DNA from: an uncultured Burkholderiales bacterium
Lineage (GTDB): Bacteria > Pseudomonadota > Gammaproteobacteria > Burkholderiales > Burkholderiaceae_C
Direction of reading: 5' to 3'
DNA length: 64,000 nt
NCBI GenBank assembly: GCA_903844385.1
Contig: CAIMTJ010000042.1
Location: 39,095 to 103,094, forward strand
Position 1 is the first letter of the stretch; the number at the start of each line of letters is the position of its first letter. A program made the position numbers and the translations under genes. The notes under the pieces were generated by a model. That model was not told the DNA's origin, searched no databases, and saw nothing but the letters and a program-made list of their open reading frames with translations. This document shows positions 51,807-59,581 of this stretch, in pieces.

Positions 51807-52547
51807 CTAGCGCCAGCGTCCTCTTGTGCCATAGTAACCACCAAAACCAATACCCATGCCAATTCCAATGGCCAAAGGATAGGGGTTGTAGGCGGGAGCG
51901 TAGTAGGTGCCGTAGGGATACGGATTGACGTACAAAGGCTGAGCTGAATACACCGCTGCGGGTTGTGCCAGGTATTGAGGCGCTGGGGCAGTACCTGGTG
52001 CCGTGTTCATCCCTTCAATGGGACCGGGCGGCACACCTGCGCCCACGGATGAGGGGGGCGGGGGCGGCATGACTGCAGGAGCGGGCGTGATGTCGATGCT
52101 CAAACTCGCACCCGGATCGTTGGCCATTTGAACGCTGTACTGCTTACCCGCATATTCATAGACCACGTTGTAATGCGTGACTGGACTACTCAGGGTGTAC
52201 TGGATACTGCATTGTTGTGCGGTGCCCACTGTCGTCGAGTTGCTTTCAATGCGGTCTCCAACGACTGCACCGCCCATGACACCCAAAGCTGTGGCCGCCG
52301 CATTGCCAGCACCCTTGCCGATCGCGTTTGCGATGACCCCACCAGCAATGGCGCCGATCACCGCACCCGCCCCAGTCTTGGGCTCCTGGACTGAAACGGG
52401 AACATTGGTGCATACCCGTTGGGGTACATTGATTTGTTGCACCACGGGTGTGCTCGATATGACCTTGGCTTGCTCAAGAGCCCAAGCACCCGTGACCAAC
52501 CCAGCCAAAACCAGCACGGTCAATGTTTTCAGTGGTTGAAGTTTCAT
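51807..52547 (-). CDS. Glycine-zipper 2TM domain surface/envelope protein
   Basis: 246 residues from ATG 52547 (MKLQPLKTLTVLVLAGLVTGAWA), with AGGAG 8 nt upstream. The signal peptide ends near AWA. The glycine-zipper hairpin is GAGAVIGAIAGGVIANAIGKGAGNAAATALGVMGGAVVGDRIE (about 68-110). A beta-rich segment with YNVVYEYAGKQYSVQMANDPG follows, then a Pro/Ala/Tyr-rich tail ending in GIGMGIGFGGYYGTRGRWR. Related proteins (17 kDa surface antigen / SlyB-like) sit in the outer membrane. Function is probably structural. Confidence 0.85.
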   Translation of the reverse strand: MKLQPLKTLTVLVLAGLVTGAWALEQAKVISSTPVVQQINVPQRVCTNVPVSVQEPKTGAGAVIGAIAGGVIANAIGKGAGNAAATALGVMGGAVVGDRIESNSTTVGTAQQCSIQYTLSSPVTHYNVVYEYAGKQYSVQMANDPGASLSIDITPAPAVMPPPPPSSVGAGVPPGPIEGMNTAPGTAPAPQYLAQPAAVYSAQPLYVNPYPYGTYYAPAYNPYPLAIGIGMGIGFGGYYGTRGRWR

Positions 52548-53062
52548 GTGTTTTCTCCTGATTGGGGCATTCATGGATTATCGGCTTTTTGTCATTGGGG
52601 AGAATTGATTTTTAATGCTGGGAAGTAAAGAACGATGACACGACATCCAATCTCTAGAGACAAACCCATCCCTCCAACCCATGGTGCGCCAGACTCAACG
52701 CGGTCTCGACTTTACATAGCAGCCCCTTCACCATAAAAGTAGCACTAAAGCAGTATAAGTATTACAAAATCCACGACAACCTCGGGCTCGTTGGTTTTTT
52801 TATTGGCGAGAACAGTTGAAGATTGCTCTCAACTTGAATCCAAGTCAATGAACACCATCACAGGTTTTAGTTAAAAAAGCTACAATGATTTTTTAGGATT
52901 TTTTAAAGCGTCAACGGCTCGTTTCTTCTGCTTGACTACAATAACACCAAATCGGTGCATCAAAAGCGCCGAACCCTTCGCGGTTGGCAGTTGAGTGTTT
53001 GAAGGATCGTGCGTTTTGAGAGTTCATCCCTTGTCCAACACCTCACTTCTTGGCTAAAGATC
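52548..53062. other. AT-rich intergenic region, no gene recognised
   Basis: About 515 bp between the divergent glycine-zipper and ParA genes. It becomes AT-rich from about 52720 onward and should hold both promoters. I see no ORF with protein-like composition, no clear tRNA and no array of iterons such as a parS cluster. Confidence 0.5.
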
Positions 53063-53680
53063 ATGACTGTCATTGCAGTGGCAAATATCAAAGGCGGTGT
53101 AGGAAAATCTACGCTGGCGACCAATATTGCAGGCTACTTTGCCTCTCAAGGTCAACGGGTCGCCTTGGGTGACATTGACCGACAGCAATCGTCCCAATTG
53201 TGGTTGGGATTGAGGCCCACCAATTTGTCGAAAATTGAGAGCTGGCCGATCAATTTTGACCAAATCTCGACATCTCCCAAAGGCGTGAGCCACGCGGTCA
53301 TGGACACCCCAGCAGGTCTGCATGGATGGCGACTCAAAAGCGTCTTGGAGTTGAGCGACAAGATCTTGATTCCGATTCAACCCAGTATTTTTGATATCTT
53401 TGCCTCACGCGAGTTCTTGAATCAACTCACGAGCTACAAACAAATGAAGCACATCTCCCTGGGCATTATTGGCATGCGGGTCGATGAACGGACCATTGCA
53501 GCGTCCAAGCTCAAAGAGTTCATGGACGCCTTGGATATTCCCGTCGTGGGGTTCATCCGAGACACGCAGTATTACATTCAGATGGCGGCTCATGGTTATT
53601 CACTTTTTGACATGAGTCCCCAACGCGTTGAGCGCGATCTGCAGCAGTGGGAACCCATCACCAATTGGCTCATCAATTAA
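53063..53680 (+). CDS. Orphan ParA-family ATPase
   Basis: 205 residues from ATG 53063 (MTVIAVANIKGGVGKSTLATNIAGYF); the track start is an upstream GTG with the ribosome site too close. The deviant Walker A is KGGVGKST (residues 10-17), Walker A' is ALGDIDRQQSS, and Walker B is VMDTPAGLHG. The C-terminus includes RDTQYYIQMAAHGYSLFDMSP. This short form without a DNA-binding N-terminus resembles single-gene ParA proteins that position cellular cargo. No parB gene is adjacent and the partner is unknown. It converges with the MerR gene. Confidence 0.88.
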   Translation: MTVIAVANIKGGVGKSTLATNIAGYFASQGQRVALGDIDRQQSSQLWLGLRPTNLSKIESWPINFDQISTSPKGVSHAVMDTPAGLHGWRLKSVLELSDKILIPIQPSIFDIFASREFLNQLTSYKQMKHISLGIIGMRVDERTIAASKLKEFMDALDIPVVGFIRDTQYYIQMAAHGYSLFDMSPQRVERDLQQWEPITNWLIN

Positions 53681-53698
53681 ACGCTCTTTTGAGCTTTT
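53679..53698. terminator. Small hairpin after parA
   Basis: AAACGCTC-TTTT-GAGCTTTT immediately follows the parA stop, a 4-bp GC-containing stem with A/T flanks and a T-run. A weak but plausible terminator. Confidence 0.45.
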
Positions 53699-53721
53699 AA
53701 AGCTTTCAAAGACATCGGGAT

Positions 53722-54786
53722 TCATTGGCTTTGGGTTTGATCGAAAACCTTCATATTCAGGCCCTCGTGCTGCACGATTTGAAGCAAAGACTGCTCAAAC
53801 ATGGCTCGACATGTGTAGGCCACTCGGTGCAAGCACGCGTGAAGTGCTTCATCCTTGGGACTTAGACTCAAGCAGTGCAAACTATAGAGCTCAAAACTCG
53901 TCAATTGCTCAAGGATTTGAGCCAAATGTTGAGGACACTCGCACAACACATTATTGTCAATTTGAGATAGATATGCGAGAGCCTCATTGGAAAAAATTCT
54001 CTGTGGCGAGGACATGTTTTTGGTGCCCTGTGTTATGGCTTGAGGCTCTTTGAGCAACAAATTCTTGAGCCAATCGAGCATTTCTTCACCGGACAAGGTC
54101 TCTCGCTTGACCTCCATTCCTAAGGCACGCATACCTTGAAGCTCATGAGCGAGCGCATAGTGATAAAGAACGGCAATGCTCGCCTTGGGCAAAAACTCTC
54201 TCAGCGCTTTGAGATCCCTCAAGCTGTTGGCATCAGTTGAGTTGATTTTGATGAGGTAGCAGCTCGCCTGAGCGTTCGCCAATGAAGTGTTGTTGCCTAG
54301 TTTTTTGAGCAACTGCGCCAAGTCGTGTTCTTGTTGCAACTCCAAGTTAATTTGCGCCAAAGCAAACGAGTGTCGAAGCGTGTTGATGCGTGCAAATAAA
54401 CCAACTCCAGCCACATACAACTTCTTCTCAATCGCGCCAGGCCACTCTATTTGATCCGACGTTTGTGTACTCAGTTCATTGGTGATGCGCTGGGCAGGCG
54501 ATGAGCTCAGTTGATGGTGTTTGAACACCAAGGCTTGGAGCTGATCCACGCTCAAGCCCGCGATCGAACCCATCGAGTGACCCGCCAGGTTAAGCCCCTT
54601 GATCAAGGCCAATTTTTTTACCTCCTGATCGGTGTACAAGCGTTGTCCACCTTCACTCATGGACGGCTCAACCACGCGATGGCGTGTCTGCCAGACTCTC
54701 AAAGTGGCCACAGAAACGCCGGTCATCTTGGCGACGGCACCTATTCTGTACTTCCCAGGTGTGGTTTCCAACAAATTTTGCGTCAT
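53722..54786 (-). CDS. MerR-family transcriptional regulator with degenerate B12-binding-like domain
   Basis: 354 residues. The MerR HTH is at 12-80 (YRIGAVAKMTGVSVATLRVWQTRHRVVEPSMSEGGQRLYTDQEVKKLALIKGL). The middle and C-terminal part has the outline of a cobalamin-binding Rossmann domain (VLYHYALAHELQGMRALGMEVKRE) but no DxHxxG B12 motif, so it probably does not bind cobalamin in the CarH/LitR way. The last 100 residues are helical. It is divergent from an Rrf2 gene, and the spacer has two identical 11-bp direct repeats 60 bp apart. Target genes are unknown. Confidence 0.88.
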   Translation of the reverse strand: MTQNLLETTPGKYRIGAVAKMTGVSVATLRVWQTRHRVVEPSMSEGGQRLYTDQEVKKLALIKGLNLAGHSMGSIAGLSVDQLQALVFKHHQLSSSPAQRITNELSTQTSDQIEWPGAIEKKLYVAGVGLFARINTLRHSFALAQINLELQQEHDLAQLLKKLGNNTSLANAQASCYLIKINSTDANSLRDLKALREFLPKASIAVLYHYALAHELQGMRALGMEVKRETLSGEEMLDWLKNLLLKEPQAITQGTKNMSSPQRIFSNEALAYLSQIDNNVLCECPQHLAQILEQLTSFELYSLHCLSLSPKDEALHACLHRVAYTCRAMFEQSLLQIVQHEGLNMKVFDQTQSQ

Positions 54787-54835
54787 TCTTCACTCATTTC
54801 AAACAGAATCTTTAAAACCCTCGATTGCATAGATA

Positions 54836-54906
54836 TTGTTTAGGTATTTTTGATGATTTATGAAAAAAACACGATTATTCAATATTTTAAATGTTTTGTT
54901 TAGGTA
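54836..54906. promoter_or_regulatory. Two 11-bp direct repeats, 60 bp apart, in the MerR/Rrf2 spacer
   Basis: TTGTTTAGGTA occurs at 54836-54846 and again at 54896-54906, in an AT-rich divergent promoter region. A spacing of 60 bp puts both copies on nearly the same helical face. They are candidate operator sites for the MerR or the Rrf2 protein. Confidence 0.55.
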
Positions 54907-54946
54907 ATAATATACATATATTAAATAATCTAATCTATATTTCATC

Positions 54947-55468
54947 ATGTTATCTAAAAAATCAGTCAACGCCATCAATGCTTTGGTTTGGTTGGGGCTA
55001 TTGCAAAGCTCGGGGCCAGTCAGCCTTCAAAAAATCAGCCAGGCCATGAACGTGTCCATCTCTTGTTTGGAGCAGATTTTTGCCACTTTGAAATCTTGCC
55101 AATTGATCGAATCCTTCAAGGGTCCTGGCGGTGGTTATGTCACGCGAGGAACCCTACAAAGCATCTCCTTGTGGTCAATTGCCCAACCGTTTGAACTTGA
55201 AGCACGATTGGGAGACAAAACCACTCCAAGCAGCACCCTTCATCCCGAAAAGCTGTGTCCTGAGTCGATCTTTATGCAGTTTCAACACTCATCCGAGTTG
55301 CTCTTGAATGATGTCTCGCTTCAAGCTGCCGTTGACATGAGCCAAACCAGTGCTGACAACGCAGACCTCCAACCCCAGACCCAATCCAACCGATTCAAAC
55401 TCAAACCCTTGACTCACAACAGCTTTCCACGCGGACCCAACTCCGTGTTCAATTGGGCTCAGGTCTAG
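54947..55468 (+). CDS. Rrf2-family transcriptional regulator
   Basis: 173 residues. The winged-helix N-terminus is typical: MLSKKSVNAINALVWLGLL, VSLQKISQAMNVSISCLEQIFATLKSCQLIESFKGPGGGYVTRG. The GPGGGY wing is the Rrf2 hallmark. The three-cysteine Fe-S cluster of IscR is not present; one Cys lies in the usual region (PEKLCPESIF), so any sensing is not by the IscR arrangement. The Gln/Asn-rich C-terminal tail ends NSVFNWAQV. It converges with the thiol dioxygenase-rhodanese fusion gene and is divergent from the MerR gene. Rrf2 members such as CymR control sulfur metabolism, so regulation of the neighbour is plausible (inference). Confidence 0.88.
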   Translation: MLSKKSVNAINALVWLGLLQSSGPVSLQKISQAMNVSISCLEQIFATLKSCQLIESFKGPGGGYVTRGTLQSISLWSIAQPFELEARLGDKTTPSSTLHPEKLCPESIFMQFQHSSELLLNDVSLQAAVDMSQTSADNADLQPQTQSNRFKLKPLTHNSFPRGPNSVFNWAQV

Positions 55469-55493
55469 TAGTTCCTGGAAACAGCGTTTGCCC

Positions 55494-58304
55494 TTAAACC
55501 ACCCGAAAGTGATGGGTTGCATCTTTTCGCAATTGCTCAACCAAGCCGTATTCCCAGTCTAGGTAAGCTTGCATGGCTTGAGCTGAGTTTTGCACCCCCT
55601 CATAGGGTCGTTGATAGCGATCGATTCGCGCACTGGCAAGATATGACTCTCCTTGCTGCACAGAAAATCCCTTCTCGCTCCAAGCCTTGGTACCCCCCGA
55701 CAGGACAAAAATCTCCACATTGGGTTTGACGCAGGACCTGAGCTCAGCCCAAGCAAAGCGCGCGCTCAAGCCATCTTCGCTGGTGAGAATATATCGATTG
55801 GCTTTGTGAACGCGACCAAAGTCCTCCTTCATCTTGGAGCGAAGCAACCACCAAGCGCCAGGAATGTGCTGCTTGACGTAGTGTGCGCTTGAAGAGAGAT
55901 CCACCACCAAGCTCAAATTATTTCTCTGCGCCAACCACTCTTTGAGGAGCTCTGGCGTGACTTCAGGACAGGCACCACTCCATTCTGGGGGATCCAAATA
56001 TCGCGTATCCTTGCGCGTGAGATCTCCTGGGCGGACGTCCTTGATGACATAAACCTCCCAAGCCATTTGCGCCAACCAAGACGCACTCATCATCGCCCTC
56101 ACACCTTCAGTGTCATAGAGCACCACGCGCGCGCCCCTCACCGGTACAAAATGATCGGTCTCCTGCACCAATTGACCACCCGCGGCGTGAATCGCTTTGG
56201 GGAGGTGGCCTTCGAGAAACTCTTGAGCGCTGCGCACATCAAACAAGTAAGTGGCACGAGTGGTTTCTGTGCTCATCGCTTGAAACTCTTGCATGTCAAT
56301 GCGTTTGACACCACAGCGAATGGCCAAAGCCAAGGCACTCATTTTCGCTTTGCTCAAATCAACCTCGTTGACCGCTCCATAGGTTTGATCGCGACCGGAC
56401 TCCAAGGATTGGCCTGCCAAGACCCAGCCAATCGTGCCATTTTCGAGCGCACACACTGGGTTGGGAATACCAGCGTTGAGCAAGGACTGTGCACCAATAA
56501 TGCTGCGGGTGCGTCCTGCACAATTGACCACGATGCGCGTGGTCACGCGAGGGGCCAGTGTTCGAGCGCGAAGGACCAATTCAGCACCCGGCACACTGGT
56601 CGCTTTGGGGATGGACATGGTTTGGTATTCGTCAAAACGCCTGGCGTCGAGAACCACCAAGTCGGCATTTTGATCCAACCAAAATTTCAACTGGGTGGCA
56701 CTCACGTGTGGGGTGTGTTTCTGCGCCGCCACCAACTCACCAAAAGCTTTGCTCGGCACATTCACGTCAATGAACATCTCTTGGGCGGCTTGTTGCCACG
56801 CTCTCAAGCCGTCTTGCAAAAGAAAGACGGCTCTGTAGCCCATTTTCAGCAAAATCTCTCTCGCAAGAAGAGTGATCTCAATTTCATCGTGGTACAACAC
56901 AATGGGTGACGTTAAGCATGGCAACCGACGGTAGGCGTCCATTTCAACACGCGAGAGCGGCATTTGGGCCGCAAACAATGGATGTCCTCTGGCAAAGGTG
57001 TCCTCTTCTCTCAAATCGATAAGCGCCACTTCCTGGCGAGCCAGCAAACTCTCTCTCACCCACTGCACAGATACGCTCGGGACATCACCAGCAGATGATG
57101 CGACGCCAGTGTGCTGCTCAGCAAAAGGGCGAGATGCAAGAGCGGCTTTTGGCGCATCCACAGCACGTGTCTGCGTTGGCTCAGGCATGCGCCGTGAACT
57201 TGTCGCACCCATGGTGAGCGTAGGCTCAATGGAAGCGGGCAGTGCCTGAGGCTTGGCATTGGGTTGGATGGCCAATTCATGCGGCAATGAAGTTGACGGC
57301 TTTGAAGCACCCCATGAGAGCGGGGTTTGCACAGCAGGTTCTGCACTGGCGAGCTGCACCTCATCGCCCAGAGCCATCGCCTTGGGATTGGGCGAAAAAA
57401 TGGGCACGGGACTGGGTGCAGACATGGGCGCCGAAACCTTGGCTTGTTCAGGCTGGCCTTTGCCCGTTGCAAGTGCTTTGGGGATCGATGGATTGAACTG
57501 ATCGATGGCCTTCTTGGACATCCAAGACTTGACCGCACTGGGCGCAGGCGCTGCCGTTTGGGCGGACTCCAGGGTCGAAGCCAAGTCGTGTGACTTGTCA
57601 CGGTTTGACACAGAAGATTGCGACCCATTGCCCGATGTCGTCACCGGTGTAGTCTCAACGCTCGTTTGATTCGATTGCAGCGCGGTGTCAGCAGCACGGT
57701 CTGGAGTTGTCCTCACCAAATTCGCTTGACTGGCCACCACACTTGGGACAGGACTGTAGCCAGAAATAAATTCTTTCGTTTGACCATCGAGCTGATAGAC
57801 ATGCCTGGAGATTCGTCCAATATTGCCACCGTAGACGTGAATGCTGATGGAGCTTTGATCCGAAAAAGCATTCCACACTTTGTGCACGTCACCCAATCGT
57901 GGAGAGACCGCCTCCACATCCCCCGGCAAGAGGTGCAACTGCAGTCCTGCCGGAACCCACCGACCGTCGGACATGCGGGAATAAGGCTGACATTTTTCCG
58001 AGCCCATCAACATACCGATGAGGCCCCAAACCGTGTGATCATGAATAGGGGTGAACTGCCCAGGCCCCCAAACAAAACTCACCACACTGAATCGCTCCTT
58101 GGGGTCAAGGTACAGCAAGTACTGTTGGTAGTGCGAAGCATGGGGCTCTCGCAAACCACCCATAAGCCAATCATCTTGCTTGACCAAGTCATGGAGAAGT
58201 TCTCGCCCTTGCGTGAGCAAGGCGGCTTCCTTGGGTTGAGATTCAATGAGGCGTGTAAAACGGGCTACAAAATTCTCGAGTCTCTGAGTATTGATCTCTG
58301 GCAT
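55494..58304 (-). CDS. Thiol dioxygenase fused to four rhodanese-like domains
   Basis: 936 residues. Residues 1-185 are a cysteine/3-mercaptopropionate dioxygenase-type cupin with iron ligands His88, His90 (TPIHDHTVWG) and His141 (GDVHKVWNAF). Residues about 190-405 are a Pro/Ala/Ser-rich linker. Four rhodanese-like domains follow at about 412-510, 533-640, 670-760 and 782-885. Only the second keeps an active-site cysteine, Cys595 in VVNCAGRTRS; the others read VLYHDE, VLYDTEG and ILTSEDG there. In related bacteria the dioxygenase and a multi-rhodanese protein are separate neighbouring genes. The likely role is thiol oxidation with sulfur transfer in the cytoplasm; no signal peptide is present. 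Confidence 0.88.
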   Translation of the reverse strand: MPEINTQRLENFVARFTRLIESQPKEAALLTQGRELLHDLVKQDDWLMGGLREPHASHYQQYLLYLDPKERFSVVSFVWGPGQFTPIHDHTVWGLIGMLMGSEKCQPYSRMSDGRWVPAGLQLHLLPGDVEAVSPRLGDVHKVWNAFSDQSSISIHVYGGNIGRISRHVYQLDGQTKEFISGYSPVPSVVASQANLVRTTPDRAADTALQSNQTSVETTPVTTSGNGSQSSVSNRDKSHDLASTLESAQTAAPAPSAVKSWMSKKAIDQFNPSIPKALATGKGQPEQAKVSAPMSAPSPVPIFSPNPKAMALGDEVQLASAEPAVQTPLSWGASKPSTSLPHELAIQPNAKPQALPASIEPTLTMGATSSRRMPEPTQTRAVDAPKAALASRPFAEQHTGVASSAGDVPSVSVQWVRESLLARQEVALIDLREEDTFARGHPLFAAQMPLSRVEMDAYRRLPCLTSPIVLYHDEIEITLLAREILLKMGYRAVFLLQDGLRAWQQAAQEMFIDVNVPSKAFGELVAAQKHTPHVSATQLKFWLDQNADLVVLDARRFDEYQTMSIPKATSVPGAELVLRARTLAPRVTTRIVVNCAGRTRSIIGAQSLLNAGIPNPVCALENGTIGWVLAGQSLESGRDQTYGAVNEVDLSKAKMSALALAIRCGVKRIDMQEFQAMSTETTRATYLFDVRSAQEFLEGHLPKAIHAAGGQLVQETDHFVPVRGARVVLYDTEGVRAMMSASWLAQMAWEVYVIKDVRPGDLTRKDTRYLDPPEWSGACPEVTPELLKEWLAQRNNLSLVVDLSSSAHYVKQHIPGAWWLLRSKMKEDFGRVHKANRYILTSEDGLSARFAWAELRSCVKPNVEIFVLSGGTKAWSEKGFSVQQGESYLASARIDRYQRPYEGVQNSAQAMQAYLDWEYGLVEQLRKDATHHFRVV

Positions 58305-58435
58305 CCTGTGTTTTGCTTGACCAAATGGACCGCGCCAACCCTCAGACCAAAGCCTCAGGTTGAACTGCAGAACATTCTATTGCAATATTGATTTGCGGCG
58401 AGAGTCAAAGCGCTCAACCATGAATCCCAGGCTTT

Positions 58436-58466
58436 AAAAACAAGCGCTCTAAGAATAAAAAGCGCT
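58436..58466 (-). terminator. Terminator after the small hypothetical gene
   Basis: On the minus strand AGCGCT-TTTTATTCTTAG-AGCGCT is followed by TGTTTTT. The two 6-bp arms (58461-58466 and 58443-58448) pair because AGCGCT is self-complementary. It lies about 45 bp past the 66-residue gene stop. Confidence 0.5.
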
Positions 58467-58510
58467 AACCCAGGGAGGGGGAAGACGTCAGTCCCCTCTT
58501 CAACGCCGAT

Positions 58511-58702
58511 TCAAGCCTTGATGGCCCTGAATCCGGAGTAAATTCTGGCCACAGGCCGAGTTTTTTGTTCCGCCTCTTGCGCCATCTCAGCTCGGATGCG
58601 ATCAAAGGTCTCTTTGATGTTGGTGCGCTCAGAGCTCACGTAATGACAACCCCTCTCCATGACCGTGCGGGTGGATTGAGCTAAAAAGGATGACTTTTTC
58701 AT
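58511..58702 (-). CDS. Small hypothetical protein
   Basis: 63 residues from ATG 58702 (MKKSSFLAQSTRTVMERGCHYVSSERTNIKETFDRIRAEMAQEAE), with an AGAGG ribosome site 9 nt upstream; the track start is 7 codons earlier. It is charged, mostly helical in the second half, with a single Cys and no signal peptide or known domain. A terminator-like hairpin follows it. I do not recognise the family. Support is the good ribosome site and the isolated position with its own promoter-like AT-rich upstream region. Confidence 0.6.
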   Translation of the reverse strand: MKKSSFLAQSTRTVMERGCHYVSSERTNIKETFDRIRAEMAQEAEQKTRPVARIYSGFRAIKA

Positions 58703-58847
58703 GTGAATGCCTCTTATTGTCACTCTTTAACGCCCCAAGCATTGGAGTGGTTTACAGCGATGGACATTATTTATGATTTATTTTTAAAACAGGGAAAGGA
58801 GAGTTAAAAATTAATTCTTAAGTTTTAATATTCAATCTCAATCCACG

Positions 58848-58871
58848 TTTTCCAAGCCTTAGGCAAGAAAA
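58848..58871. terminator. Interrupted inverted repeat after the zinc-ribbon operon
   Basis: TTTTC-CAA-GCC-TTA-GGC-AA-GAAAA lies about 38 bp past the last zinc-ribbon gene. The stem is interrupted, but the A/T outer arms would give a T-run on either strand. Weak candidate. Confidence 0.35.
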
Positions 58872-58908
58872 GTTAATCAAATTCGCACTAATAAGTACAT
58901 GGAAAAAC

Positions 58909-59571
58909 TCAAGTTTTTGTAAAGCGAAGGCCTTCAATCAGCACATCAATGCCATGGCTATACATCAGCATGAGCCACTGCGTGCGTTTGTAAACACTCA
59001 GTCGGTGCTCAACCCCACCTTTGAGAGTGATACAAATCTTGGATGAGGATTGACCAAGGGGCAGTTGCTCGAGTCCCGTTACCGAGTCGATATTGGAATT
59101 TTCGATGAATAAAAAATAAGCATGACCCCAAAAGGAATAGGATTTGAAGAAAAATCCGTCATCTAAAAAATACAACATGCCAAAAGAGATGGCAAACAAA
59201 CCCGGCTTGCTAGCAGGGCCATAAGCAATGATGTTTTTAGAAAGAATTTCCGTGGGGATGGGCTGGCTGATGGCGCGCTGAAAAGAGTGTGGAATATACC
59301 AAGCCACAAACCAAGCCACCACCACCACGCCCGCTGTGATCTGATGATCACTCCAGAACCATTCAGCCCCCACGCCCAGCAAGGTCGCCAAAACAAAGTA
59401 AAAAATCCGACGGTAAAACAAGTCTATCGAGATGAGATGGCTATCGTGCTTTAAAGTATTGATATAAACCGGCGCAATATCGGAGTCGGACAGATTAAAT
59501 CCACACCCCTCGCAAAAAAGGTGATCGCTGGGGTTCAAAACGCCACATGACAAACAAGGTTTTTCACTCAT
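58909..59571 (-). CDS. Zinc-ribbon membrane protein
   Basis: 220 residues from ATG 59571 (MSEKPCLSCGVLNPSDHLFCEGCGFNLSD). A CxxC...CxxC zinc ribbon (Cys6, 9, 20, 23) opens the protein. Two or three membrane segments follow (IFYFVLATLLGVGAEWFW, GVVVVAWFVAWYI, and a weaker FAISFGMLYFL). The C-terminal 80 residues are a soluble domain with YFLFIENSNIDSVTGLEQLPLG and VEHRLSVYKRTQWLMLMYSHGIDVLIEG, resembling a PH-like cytoplasmic fold (tentative). It is the third gene of an operon, 10 nt after the coiled-coil zinc-ribbon gene. Function is unknown. Confidence 0.78.
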   Translation of the reverse strand: MSEKPCLSCGVLNPSDHLFCEGCGFNLSDSDIAPVYINTLKHDSHLISIDLFYRRIFYFVLATLLGVGAEWFWSDHQITAGVVVVAWFVAWYIPHSFQRAISQPIPTEILSKNIIAYGPASKPGLFAISFGMLYFLDDGFFFKSYSFWGHAYFLFIENSNIDSVTGLEQLPLGQSSSKICITLKGGVEHRLSVYKRTQWLMLMYSHGIDVLIEGLRFTKT

Positions 59572-59581
59572 CGCTGTCTCA

